From contig NZ_JAYMFI010000036.1 of assembly GCF_035830635.1 (NCBI RefSeq), positions 1-8,459 of the forward strand: a DNA stretch of 8,459 nt, in the 5' to 3' direction. The translations under genes and the position numbers were made by a program. Numbering within the stretch: position 1 is the first letter of the stretch; the number at the start of each line of letters is the position of its first letter. This stretch comes from Adlercreutzia shanghongiae (GTDB taxonomy: Bacteria; Actinomycetota; Coriobacteriia; Coriobacteriales; Eggerthellaceae). Of the stretch, positions 1 through 6,460 are shown piece after piece. Under the pieces are notes generated by a model that saw only the letters and a program-made list of their open reading frames with translations, was not told where the DNA came from and did not search any database.

Positions 1-1957
1 CCGAGAGGGATGCCTCCAGCGAGGCGCCGTCGCACACCGCATCCACCACGGAATCGGTCAAGTCGGACACGGCCTCGAAGGCACGGTCGCAGGCGCTTTC
101 GGCGTAGCTCGGCGTAGCCGGCGCCGGCACCGACACCGCCGCGTGCTTCGGCGCGCCGTTGCTCGCCAGGAACTCGCGGCTCACGTCCACGATGGTGTTG
201 CCGCGCCAGTGCATGCGCACCCGCGGCTCCTCGGTGACCACGGCCACCGGCGTGGCCTCCAGGTTCTCCTCGTGGGCGAGCGCGATGAAGGCGTCCACAT
301 CCTCGGGCGCGAGCGCCACGGCCATGCGCTCCTGGGACTCGGAGATGGCGAGCTCGGTGCCATCGAGGCCATCGTACTTCTTGGGCACGGCATCCAGGTT
401 GATGTCCAGGCCGTCGGCCAGCTCGCCGATGGCCACCGACACGCCGCCGGCGCCGAAGTCGTTGCAGCGCTTGATCATGCGACACGCGTCGCCGCGGCGG
501 AACAGGCGCTGGATCTTGCGCTCCACCGGCGCGTTGCCCTTCTGCACCTCGGCCCCGCAGCTTTCCAGCGATTCCACGGAATGGGCCTTGGAAGAGCCCG
601 TGGCGCCGCCGATGCCGTCGCGGCCCGTGCGGCCGCCGAGCAGCACCACCACATCCCCCGGCGCCGGCGTCTCGCGGCGCACGTGGTCGGCCGGGGTGGC
701 GCCCACCACGGCGCCGATCTCCATGCGCTTGGCGGCATAGCCGGGATGGTACAGCTCGTGCACCTGGCCGGTGGCCAGGCCGATCTGGTTGCCGTAGGAG
801 GAATAGCCGGCCGCCGCCGTGGTCACCAGCTTGCGCTGGGGCAGCTTGCCGGGAATGGTGTCGGCCACGGGCACCGTGGGATCGGCTGCACCGGTGACGC
901 GCATGGCCTGGTACACGTAGGAGCGACCGGACAAGGGGTCGCGGATGGCGCCGCCCACGCAGGTGGCCGCGCCGCCGAAGGGCTCGATCTCGGTGGGATG
1001 GTTGTGGGTCTCGTTCTTGAACAGGTACAGCCAGTCTTGGCTCTCGCCATCGACATCCACCTTGCACTTGATGGTGCAGGCGTTGATCTCCTCCGACTCG
1101 TCGAGCCCGGTAAGGATGCCCTGCTTCTTCAGCCACTTCGCGCCGATGGTGCCCATGTCCATGAGGCACACGGGCTTCTCGTCGCGGCCGAGCTCGTGGC
1201 GCAGCTCCAGATAGCGGTCGAAGGCCGCCTGCACGTTGGCATCGGCGATGTCCACGTCGTCGAGCACCGTGCCGAAGGTGGTGTGGCGGCAGTGGTCCGA
1301 CCAGTAGGTGTCGATCATCTTGATCTCGGTGATGGACGGGTCGCGCCCCGCCTCGGCGAAGTACGCGCGGCAGAACTGGATGTCGGCCAAGTCCATAGCC
1401 AGGCCGCGCTCAGCGATGAAGGCGGCCAGCTCGTCGTCGGAAAGCTCGGTGAAGCCGTCGATGACCTCCACGTCTGCCGGGCACTCGAAGGCCATGGCCA
1501 GGGTGTCGCGCTCATCGAGCGAGGCCTCGCGGGCCTCCACCGGGTTGATGACGTAGCGCTTCACCGCATCGATGTCGTCGGCGGAAAGCTCGCCTTCCAG
1601 GTAGTACACCACCGCCGAGCGCACGGCGGGGCGCTCGCCCTGGCTGATGAGCTGGATGCACTCGCTCGCCGAGTCGGCGCGCTGGTCGAACTGGCCGGGC
1701 AAAAACTCCACGGCGAACACGGCCGCGCCGTCCGCCTCGGGCAGCTCGAAGGTGGCGATGTCGGACTGCGGCTCGGAGAACACCGTGGGCACGCAGGAGG
1801 CGAACAGCTCGTCGCTCGCGCCTTCCACATCGTAGCGGTTCACCAGGCGCACGCCGGTGAGTCCCGCAATGCCCACAATGTCGCGCAGCTCGGCGGCCAG
1901 GGCGCGGGCCTCCCCATCAAACCCGGGCTTCTTCTCAACATACACGCGAGATACCAT
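1..1957 (-). CDS. purL: Phosphoribosylformylglycinamidine synthase (FGAM synthase), N-terminal part; runs off the window
   Basis: This cytosolic enzyme of de novo purine synthesis converts FGAR, glutamine and ATP to FGAM. About 652 codons are visible and the 3' end lies beyond base 1. The protein starts MVSRVYVEKKPGFDGEARAL, typical of the large single-chain clostridial/coriobacterial form, which is usually around 1,240 residues, so roughly half is missing, including the C-terminal glutaminase domain. Visible motifs are YWSDHCRHTTF near residues 218-228, the ATP/Mg motif ETHNHP at 316-321 followed by a conserved EPFGGAATCVGGAIRDP stretch, and GGATGSS at 450-456. A further family block containing NDFGAGGVSVAIGELADGL follows. 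The ATG at 1957 is preceded 7 bases upstream by AGAGAGAGG (1965-1973), a good ribosome site. No frameshift is seen in the visible part. It is separated from the upstream minus-strand gene by 173 bases with a terminator, so it probably needs its own promoter, but none is clear. The family assignment is very secure. Confidence 0.96.
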   Translation of the reverse strand, partial: MVSRVYVEKKPGFDGEARALAAELRDIVGIAGLTGVRLVNRYDVEGASDELFASCVPTVFSEPQSDIATFELPEADGAAVFAVEFLPGQFDQRADSASECIQLISQGERPAVRSAVVYYLEGELSADDIDAVKRYVINPVEAREASLDERDTLAMAFECPADVEVIDGFTELSDDELAAFIAERGLAMDLADIQFCRAYFAEAGRDPSITEIKMIDTYWSDHCRHTTFGTVLDDVDIADANVQAAFDRYLELRHELGRDEKPVCLMDMGTIGAKWLKKQGILTGLDESEEINACTIKCKVDVDGESQDWLYLFKNETHNHPTEIEPFGGAATCVGGAIRDPLSGRSYVYQAMRVTGAADPTVPVADTIPGKLPQRKLVTTAAAGYSSYGNQIGLATGQVHELYHPGYAAKRMEIGAVVGATPADHVRRETPAPGDVVVLLGGRTGRDGIGGATGSSKAHSVESLESCGAEVQKGNAPVERKIQRLFRRGDACRMIKRCNDFGAGGVSVAIGELADGLDINLDAVPKKYDGLDGTELAISESQERMAVALAPEDVDAFIALAHEENLEATPVAVVTEEPRVRMHWRGNTIVDVSREFLASNGAPKHAAVSVPAPATPSYAESACDRAFEAVSDLTDSVVDAVCDGASLEASLS

Positions 1958-1981
1958 AGATGTGCCTCTCTCTTTGAGGGA

Positions 1982-1991
1982 TGAGCGCTCA
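1982..1991. repeat. Perfect 10-bp palindrome in the purL leader
   Basis: TGAGCGCTCA reads identically on both strands and lies 25 to 34 bases upstream of the purL start codon, just upstream of its ribosome site. It could be an operator half, or simply chance in GC-rich DNA. No regulator is identified. Confidence 0.3.
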
Positions 1992-2018
1992 CGCGCCCGA
2001 ATGTCTCAGTCGGGGCGG

Positions 2019-2044
2019 ACGTTAGTCCTGACGAACGTTTCCGT
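2019..2044. promoter_or_regulatory. Dyad upstream of purL resembling a LacI-family operator
   Basis: Positions 2019-2038 form a dyad in which ACGTTAGTC faces GACGAACGT across a CT centre, with one mismatch. Overlapping it, the 16 bases at 2029-2044 (TGACGAACGTTTCCGT) centre on AACGTT and match the E. coli PurR box ACGCAAACGTTTGCGT at 11 of 16 positions by my alignment. LacI-type purine repressors are known in some actinobacteria. Its place 62 to 87 bases ahead of purL would suit an operator, but no repressor gene is visible and no clear promoter overlaps it. Treat it as a candidate only. Confidence 0.25.
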
Positions 2045-2048
2045 AGGA

Positions 2049-2065
2049 GCGGACTTCAAGTCCGC
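2049..2065. repeat. REP-like short palindrome upstream of purL
   Basis: GCGGACTT and AAGTCCGC are perfect inverted arms around a single C, giving a practical stem of 6 to 7 bp. No T-run follows on either strand, so it is not a terminator. It lies 30 bases from the terminator-like palindrome at 2096-2115, whose core has a similar layout (G-rich arm, ACT, purine-rich turn, C-rich arm). The pair resembles interspersed extragenic palindromes, but copy number elsewhere cannot be seen here. Confidence 0.45.
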
Positions 2066-2090
2066 CCTCTCAAGCGGGACCGCCTCGCTC

Positions 2091-2116
2091 GAAAAGGGGC
2101 GACTGGAATCGCCCCC
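2091..2116 (-). terminator. Rho-independent terminator after the membrane-protein gene
   Basis: Read on the minus strand, GGGGCGA and TCGCCCC pair perfectly over 7 bp around a 6-base loop (2096-2115), and the stem is followed at once by TTTTC (2095-2091). It begins 15 bases beyond the stop of the minus-strand membrane-protein gene. It should end the purC transcript before purL, fully or as an attenuator. Confidence 0.75.
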
Positions 2117-2130
2117 TGCAGGCTGGGTTG

Positions 2131-2859
2131 CTACTCAGCCTTCTCTGCCTCTTTTTCGGCGGCCTTGGCCTCCTTGGCGGCCTTTTTCTCGGCCTGCATC
2201 TTTTCGCGGTTGGAAAGACGGAAACCGCTGCCGAACAGACCGCGACGCGGCTTAGCGGGCGCCTCTTCGGCGGTCTCAGGCTTCTCGTCTTCGGCCTCGT
2301 CGCCCTTCTTCTGGGCCGCGTGGCGGTTCTGATTCTTCCCCGAGCCCTTGGCCTTCGCCTGCTTGGCCTGCTGCACGCGGCGGGCCTGTTTCTCGGCCTT
2401 GGCGTTCTTCTCCTCCAGGGCGAGCATGCGCTCCTGGTAGGCAACGCGCTCCTTCTTGATCTTCCAGAAGTCCAGCACGAAGGCGGAGATGATGAACACA
2501 TAGGCCAGAACGAGGATAACCACAGCGGCCTGGGGCGACAGCCACTGCTGGCCCACGAAGCTCAAGGTGGTGCAGCCGATGGCGGCGATAAGCAGCACCC
2601 ACCAAATGATGCGCAGGCGCTTGTAGCGCGGCGTATCCGGCTTGTAGTACTTGCGCTCCACCTCGCGCTGCTTGGCGGCAGCCTGCTTGCGGGCGGCCTT
2701 CTCCTCGGCCTTCTTCTGCTCCGGCGTCTTCTTCGCCGACTTCACGGTGACCGACGCGGCGGCCTTAGTTTTAGGCTTGGCCGAGGCGGCGCTCTTGCGG
2801 GTCACGCCGGTGCGCTCTTCGGAGGTGTAGCGCTCGTTCATGGGGTTACGCTGGGACAT
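2131..2859 (-). CDS. Small membrane protein with two transmembrane helices and Lys/Ala/Glu-rich arms, function unknown
   Basis: This 242-residue protein matches no family I recognise. The N-terminal 80 residues are basic and Lys/Ala-rich, with a likely coiled coil around residues 48-70. Two hydrophobic helices follow at about 84-103 and 110-130, joined by a short turn (GQQWLSP). A charged helical stretch runs at about 133-170, then a low-complexity acidic/basic region and a Lys/Ala/Glu-rich tail (216-242). The positive-inside rule places both ends in the cytoplasm as a hairpin anchor. The ATG at 2859 is preferred over Met7 because AGGAG lies 9 bases upstream, overlapping the purC stop codon. 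Only 12 bases separate it from purC, which implies co-transcription and translational coupling, and a terminator follows it. Nothing in the sequence ties it to purine chemistry. It could be a scaffold or an anchor, but that is a guess. Gene reality is well supported by the ribosome site, spacing and terminator. Confidence 0.85.
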   Translation of the reverse strand: MSQRNPMNERYTSEERTGVTRKSAASAKPKTKAAASVTVKSAKKTPEQKKAEEKAARKQAAAKQREVERKYYKPDTPRYKRLRIIWWVLLIAAIGCTTLSFVGQQWLSPQAAVVILVLAYVFIISAFVLDFWKIKKERVAYQERMLALEEKNAKAEKQARRVQQAKQAKAKGSGKNQNRHAAQKKGDEAEDEKPETAEEAPAKPRRGLFGSGFRLSNREKMQAEKKAAKEAKAAEKEAEKAE

Positions 2860-2864
2860 GCTGA

Positions 2865-2874
2865 AAATCTCCTA
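2865..2874 (-). promoter_or_regulatory. Ribosome site overlapping the purC stop codon
   Basis: On the minus strand the purC stop TAG runs directly into AGGAGA (TAGGAGATTTT), the ribosome site of the membrane-protein gene, 9 bases before its ATG. Ribosomes finishing purC would stop on this site, a typical arrangement for translational coupling. Confidence 0.7.
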
Positions 2875-3753
2875 GAAGGTTGCAGGGTCGAACTTCTTGC
2901 CCGTGATGGTTTCGTAGGCCTGGATGTACTTGGCCGAGGTGGCGTCGATGACGTCCTGGGGCAGGCGCGGCGGGTTGCCGGTCTTGTCCCAGTTGGCCGT
3001 CAGCCAGTCGCGGACGAACTGCTTGTCGAAACTGGGCTGGTCTTTGCCCTCTTCGTAGGTATCGCCCGGCCAGAAGCGGGACGAGTCGGGGGTGAGCACC
3101 TCATCGGCCAGGATGATGGTGTCGCCGATGCGGCCGAACTCGAACTTCGTGTCGGCGATGACGACACCGCGGGCGGCCGCATGGTCAGCGGCGGTGGTGT
3201 ACACCTTAAGCGCAAGATCGCGCAGAGCCGACGCATCGTCCCCGCCGAGGATTTCCACCAGGCGCTCGTAGGAGATGTTCTCGTCGTGGTCGCCGATCTC
3301 GGCCTTGGTGGAAGGAGTGAAGATGGGCTCGGGCAGCTTCGAGGAGTTCACGAGACCCTCGGGCAGCTCGATGCCGCACACCGTGCCCTCGCGGTTGTAC
3401 TCCTTAAGGCCACTGCCAGCCAAGTATCCGCGCACGATGCACTCGGCGGGGAACATATCGGCCTTGCGCACCAGCATGAAGCGGCCGCGCAGGTAGTCGG
3501 CATAGGGCTGGAACTGCTCCGGCAGGTCAGCCACGTCGGTGGAAATGAGATGGTTCTCAATGACGCCGTCGAGCAGCTCGAACCAGAACTTTGACAGCTG
3601 GGTGAGCACCTGGCCCTTATAGGGAATCTCATCTTCCAGAATATAGTCGAAGGCCGAGATGCGGTCGGTGGCCACGAGCAACAGCGAGTCTCCCAGATCA
3701 TACAGATCGCGGACCTTGCCCTGCGCGTCGGGGGCGATGTCGATTCCCGTCAT
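2872..3753 (-). CDS. purC: Phosphoribosylaminoimidazole-succinocarboxamide synthase (SAICAR synthetase)
   Basis: This cytosolic purine-synthesis enzyme joins CAIR and aspartate with ATP to give SAICAR. The 293-residue length fits the longer yeast/actinobacterial class rather than the roughly 237-residue E. coli form. Signature motifs in order are GKVRDLYD (12-19), VATDRISAFD (27-36, nucleotide site), ECIVRGYLAGSGLKEY (104-119, family signature), FTPSTKAE (145-152), IADTKFEFG (199-207, second signature), ADEVLTPDSSRFW (216-228) and PSFDKQFVRDWL (240-251). No key residue appears missing. The start at 3753 follows AGGAGAAAGG (3761-3770) at 7 bases. An extended -10 element lies about 70 bases upstream. 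The membrane-protein gene follows after 12 bases, and purL lies one terminator further on, so purine genes are grouped here but interrupted by an unrelated-looking gene. Confidence 0.97.
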   Translation of the reverse strand: MTGIDIAPDAQGKVRDLYDLGDSLLLVATDRISAFDYILEDEIPYKGQVLTQLSKFWFELLDGVIENHLISTDVADLPEQFQPYADYLRGRFMLVRKADMFPAECIVRGYLAGSGLKEYNREGTVCGIELPEGLVNSSKLPEPIFTPSTKAEIGDHDENISYERLVEILGGDDASALRDLALKVYTTAADHAAARGVVIADTKFEFGRIGDTIILADEVLTPDSSRFWPGDTYEEGKDQPSFDKQFVRDWLTANWDKTGNPPRLPQDVIDATSAKYIQAYETITGKKFDPATF

Positions 3754-3823
3754 AGGGTGCCCTTTCTCCTCTTATCCCATCCGCCCGAAACCCACTGGCC
3801 CGAGCGCTTTTTCCTATCCCGCC

Positions 3824-3832
3824 ATTATGGCA
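3824..3832 (-). promoter_or_regulatory. Extended -10 promoter element for purC
   Basis: The minus strand reads TGCCATAAT: a TG-N extension followed by the hexamer CATAAT, 5 of 6 matches to TATAAT. No good -35 hexamer is found 16 to 19 bases upstream, which extended -10 promoters tolerate. Transcription would start near 3817, giving a leader of about 64 bases that ends in the purC ribosome site. It lies downstream of the kinase terminator, as expected for an independent purC promoter. Confidence 0.55.
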
Positions 3833-3904
3833 CAAAACCCAAGCGCCCCATCTGTAGAACGCTTGCGCGCACCGAGGAACAGGAGAACTGCGCACGACAA
3901 CGCA

Positions 3905-3929
3905 AACGGGGCTCTCCATGAGCCCCGTT
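3905..3929 (-). terminator. Terminator-like hairpin after the histidine kinase gene
   Basis: AACGGGGCTC and GAGCCCCGTT form a perfect 10-bp stem around a 5-base loop, 27 bases past the kinase stop codon. On the minus strand it is followed by TGCGTTGTC, only a weak T-run, so termination may be incomplete or factor-assisted. It separates the two-component operon from purC. Confidence 0.65.
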
Positions 3930-3956
3930 GAACTAAATTATGCAGTCAGGCAAACG

Positions 3957-5528
3957 TTACCGCGACGTCTTCGCGGGCTTTTTGTGGCCGGGGCGTTTTT
4001 TGGAACCGCGGCGGTGCTTGGAGGCATCTTCGTCATAGAGCGGGATATGGATGGTGAAGCAGGCGCCCTTGTCTTTCTCGCCTTCCACCTGCACCCAACC
4101 GCCGTGACGGTCGACGATCTCCTTCACCACGGCCAAGCCCACGCCCAGACCGCCGCTCTCGCGGTTGCGGCCGGCGTCAGCGCGCCAGAAGCGGCTGAAC
4201 ACCATGCGGGCCTCTTCCTTGGTAAGGCCGATGCCGGTATCGCGCACGGCAATGGACGCCATGATGTCGCCTTTCTTCACGGACACCGCAATGTGGCCGC
4301 CCTCGGGGGTGTAGCGCACGGCGTTGGAGATGAGGTTCGCCGTGGCCTGGCGAATCATGTCGGCGTCGCCCACCACCATGACGTCGGGCTGGGCGTCGTA
4401 TTCCAGCGTGAGGCCGGAATCGGACACGAACATCTCGTGGGTGGCGACGATACCGGCGATAAGGTCGCCGACGTTGACGACCTCCTCCTTCATGGGCTCG
4501 GCGCGGTTTTCCAAACGAGACAACTTCAGCAGGGCGTTCACCAAGCGCGACAGGCGCTGAATCTCTGAGTTCACCGTGACGAGGCGCTCTTCGTCGGCCT
4601 CGTACACACCGTCGACCATGGCCTCCACCGTCGCCTGAATGGCCATCAGCGGCGTGCGCAGCTCGTGGGCCACGTCGGTCGTGAGGCGCCGCTCCAAATC
4701 GCGGTCCTTCTCTACCGATTCAGCCATGGCGTCGAAGGTCTCGCCGAGGCGGGCCACCTCGTCCTCGCCCGTAAGGCTCGTGCGGGCCGACAGGTCGCCG
4801 TCGCCGATGGCGCGGGCGGCGCTCATGATGCGGTTGATGGGCGCCACCAGATTGCGCGCGAACAGAAAGCCGATGCAGGAGGCGAGCACGATGGCCACGC
4901 CACCGGCAATGAACATAGCCTGGTAGGAATTATCGCGAAACTCCTGGTCGGGCTGGCGCATGAGGGCCTCGGACCCGTAGACCCATAGCCGCACAGATCC
5001 CACCTTTTCCCTGCCGTGCTCTCCGTTGACCATGATGGCCTTTTCCACAACCTGGGTTTTGTCCCGAGGTTCGAACGACCTGATCGTATCGCCCTGCTGC
5101 TCGTCGATAATCACCGACGAATCGAAGGCCGTGGCCCCCTTCGAGTCGACCACCTTCACGCCCACGCCGCTCGTGAGCTCGGTGGCTTGGGCCGCGGGGC
5201 GCGTGGTCTCAGGGTTCCACAAATCGCCTGTTTCCTGGTAAATCGCGGCGATGCGGTTGGCCGTGGTCTCGCACAGGGTGTTCATGTTGTCGGCCGTGTA
5301 GGTACGGAAATGCTGCTCCCACACAAAGGACACCACACCGATGGCCACCATGGCCGTCATGGCGGCAATCAGGGCGAAGGCCAGCGTCACGCGAGTTGTG
5401 TACGACAGATTCGACCAGCGCAGGCGCTTGCGCTTTTTCTTGCGCTCCGGAGACGGCAAAGAGGTCGCCGGCGGGGCGACCTCTTCAGCAGTTTCCAGTA
5501 TGCGCGGCTTTGCTTCAGCCTCGGTCAT
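3957..5528 (-). CDS. Membrane-bound sensor histidine kinase (HAMP, HisKA, HATPase)
   Basis: The sensor of a two-component system; it autophosphorylates and passes the phosphate to the response regulator encoded just upstream. The 523 residues are laid out as: a cytoplasmic N-terminus with the basic run RKKKRKRLR (29-37), TM1 at about 46-70, an extracytoplasmic domain of about 130 residues (71-203) matching no sensor fold I recognise, TM2 at about 204-224, HAMP at about 224-277, the H-box DVAHELRTPL with phospho-acceptor His288, the N-box around Asn398/Asn402, G1 DTGIGL (430-435), the F-box FSRFWR (444-449) and G2 GGLGVGL (459-465). All kinase boxes are intact. The last 20 residues form a very basic tail rich in Lys and Arg. 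The ATG at 5528 has AAGGAG only 4 bases upstream, a short but workable gap. The general layout is like BaeS-type kinases; the ligand is unknown. The pair sits beside purine genes but nothing shows that it controls them. Confidence 0.95.
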   Translation of the reverse strand: MTEAEAKPRILETAEEVAPPATSLPSPERKKKRKRLRWSNLSYTTRVTLAFALIAAMTAMVAIGVVSFVWEQHFRTYTADNMNTLCETTANRIAAIYQETGDLWNPETTRPAAQATELTSGVGVKVVDSKGATAFDSSVIIDEQQGDTIRSFEPRDKTQVVEKAIMVNGEHGREKVGSVRLWVYGSEALMRQPDQEFRDNSYQAMFIAGGVAIVLASCIGFLFARNLVAPINRIMSAARAIGDGDLSARTSLTGEDEVARLGETFDAMAESVEKDRDLERRLTTDVAHELRTPLMAIQATVEAMVDGVYEADEERLVTVNSEIQRLSRLVNALLKLSRLENRAEPMKEEVVNVGDLIAGIVATHEMFVSDSGLTLEYDAQPDVMVVGDADMIRQATANLISNAVRYTPEGGHIAVSVKKGDIMASIAVRDTGIGLTKEEARMVFSRFWRADAGRNRESGGLGVGLAVVKEIVDRHGGWVQVEGEKDKGACFTIHIPLYDEDASKHRRGSKKRPGHKKPAKTSR

Positions 5529-5545
5529 AAGACTCCTTCAGATGC

Positions 5546-5566
5546 GCACGGCCCCAGAGGCCGCGC
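5546..5566 (-). other. Intercistronic hairpin between response regulator and kinase
   Basis: In the 43-base gap, minus-strand GCGCGGCC pairs with GGCCGTGC (8 bp including one G-U) around a 5-base loop. It ends about 17 bases before the kinase start and 7 bases upstream of the AAGGAG site (5533-5538). No T-run follows, so it is not a classic terminator. It may stabilise the upstream message or limit kinase translation, which would keep the regulator more abundant than the kinase. Confidence 0.5.
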
Positions 5567-5571
5567 CGGAC

Positions 5572-6282
5572 TTACTGGCCGTTCTTGGTGGGATCTTCGA
5601 AGCGGTAGCCCACGCCGTGCACGGTATGGAGCCACTTCGGGTTGCGCGGATTGTCGCCAATCTTGGCGCGCAGGTTCTTCACGTGGGAGTCGATGGTGCG
5701 CTCGTAGCCCTCGAAGTCGTAGCCGAGCACCTTTTCCACCAGCTCCATGCGGGAGTAGACGCGGCCCGGATAACGGGACAAGGTGGTGAGCAGCTTGAAT
5801 TCGCTGGCCGTCAGATCGATTTCCTCGCCGGAGACGAGCACCTTGTGGCCGGACACGTCAATGGTGAGCTCGCCGAACTCGAGCACCTCGCGCTGAGGCT
5901 CGGAGTCGGCATGCACGCGGCGCAGCAGCGCGCGGGCGCGGGCCACCAGCTCGCGGGGGCTGAAGGGCTTCACCAGGTAGTCGTCGGCGCCGAGCTCCAG
6001 GCCGATGATGCGATCTTCTACCTCGCCCTTGGCCGTCAGCATGATAATCGGCACGTCGGAGGTGTCGCGGATGACGCGGCAGACGCGCTCACCAGGGACA
6101 CGGGGAAGCATGAGGTCCAGAATAACCAGATCGAAGTGATGCTTCTGGAACTCCTCCAGGGCGTCCTGGCCATCGCCCACCGCGGTCACCCAGTAGTTCT
6201 CGCGCTCGAGATAGGCCGTCACCGCATCGCGGATGGCCTTCTCGTCTTCCACCAGAAGAATGCGTCGCGTTTCGTTGCTCAT
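5572..6282 (-). CDS. OmpR/PhoB-family response regulator
   Basis: A 236-residue DNA-binding regulator, activated by phosphotransfer from the kinase encoded 43 bases downstream. The receiver domain (about 7-122) has the acidic pair Glu12/Asp13, phospho-acceptor Asp56 in ILDLMLP, Thr83 in MLTAKG and Lys105 in DYLVKPF, a complete set. The C-terminal winged-helix domain (about 133-230) has the recognition-helix region ERTIDSHVKNLRAKIG (194-209) and the wing VHGVGYRF (221-228). The start at 6282 is chosen because AAGGAG (6290-6295) lies 7 bases upstream and the protein then begins directly with the receiver fold. The in-frame ATG at 6372 would add 30 atypical residues and has no ribosome site. It is divergent from the Tat-exported protein gene, so the 178-base gap between them may hold shared control sites. 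Confidence 0.96.
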   Translation of the reverse strand: MSNETRRILLVEDEKAIRDAVTAYLERENYWVTAVGDGQDALEEFQKHHFDLVILDLMLPRVPGERVCRVIRDTSDVPIIMLTAKGEVEDRIIGLELGADDYLVKPFSPRELVARARALLRRVHADSEPQREVLEFGELTIDVSGHKVLVSGEEIDLTASEFKLLTTLSRYPGRVYSRMELVEKVLGYDFEGYERTIDSHVKNLRAKIGDNPRNPKWLHTVHGVGYRFEDPTKNGQ

Positions 6283-6395
6283 GGATAGGCTCCTTGTGTG
6301 TTCGCTTGCCGTTCCTTGGGCGCCAAAGCAGAAATATGATTTGACCTGCGGTTTTACCCGCTTCTGACTCATATATCAGCCCGACGGTCGTGTTT

Positions 6396-6413
6396 GCGTT
6401 TATTGTAGCGTTT
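6396..6413. promoter_or_regulatory. Direct repeat in the divergent intergenic region, candidate response-regulator site
   Basis: GCGTTT occurs at 6396-6401 and again at 6408-6413, a 12-base spacing, within two similar half-sites (TGTTTGCGTTTAT and TGTAGCGTTTGC). OmpR/PhoB-family proteins bind direct repeats spaced about one helical turn apart. Relative to a transcript starting at 6461 the repeat lies at about -65 to -48, a normal activator position. No binding evidence exists in the sequence beyond this. Confidence 0.3.
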
Positions 6414-6445
6414 GCCCCGCTCCGGTCGCCGAGGCGTATGCGAAA

Positions 6446-6454
6446 TGACACAAT
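6446..6454 (+). promoter_or_regulatory. Extended -10 element of a probably leaderless promoter
   Basis: TGACACAAT is a TG-N extension plus the hexamer CACAAT. It ends 6 bases before the ATG at 6461, so transcription would start at or next to the A of the start codon. No convincing -35 hexamer is seen. The element shares its TG-N-CAYAAT form with the purC promoter candidate in this window. Confidence 0.5.
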
Positions 6455-6460
6455 AGCCCC

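Noticed and set aside
143..1984. A 613-codon open frame on the plus strand
   Set aside because: It lies antisense to purL, is rich in His, Ala and Gly as antisense GC-rich frames are, and resembles no family. The purL frame on the other strand has clear motifs.
1958..2130. Purine or other riboswitch ahead of purL
   Set aside because: No recognisable conserved riboswitch core or anti-terminator pairing was found. Only short palindromes are present.
2128..3594. A 488-codon open frame on the plus strand
   Set aside because: It is antisense to purC and the membrane-protein gene. Its Leu/Gly/His-rich composition is the complement of real coding sequence.
3918..6288. Plus-strand open frames of up to 315 codons opposite the two-component genes
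   Set aside because: All mirror the kinase and regulator, both of which have complete catalytic motifs. No ribosome sites support the antisense frames.
6283..6372. Longer response regulator starting at ATG 6372
   Set aside because: It has no ribosome site and adds 30 residues unlike any receiver domain, whereas the start at 6282 has AAGGAG at 7 bases.
6370..6378. TGATATATG on the minus strand as a response-regulator promoter
   Set aside because: The hexamer matches TATAAT at only 4 of 6 positions and has no -35. The real promoter of this gene could not be placed.
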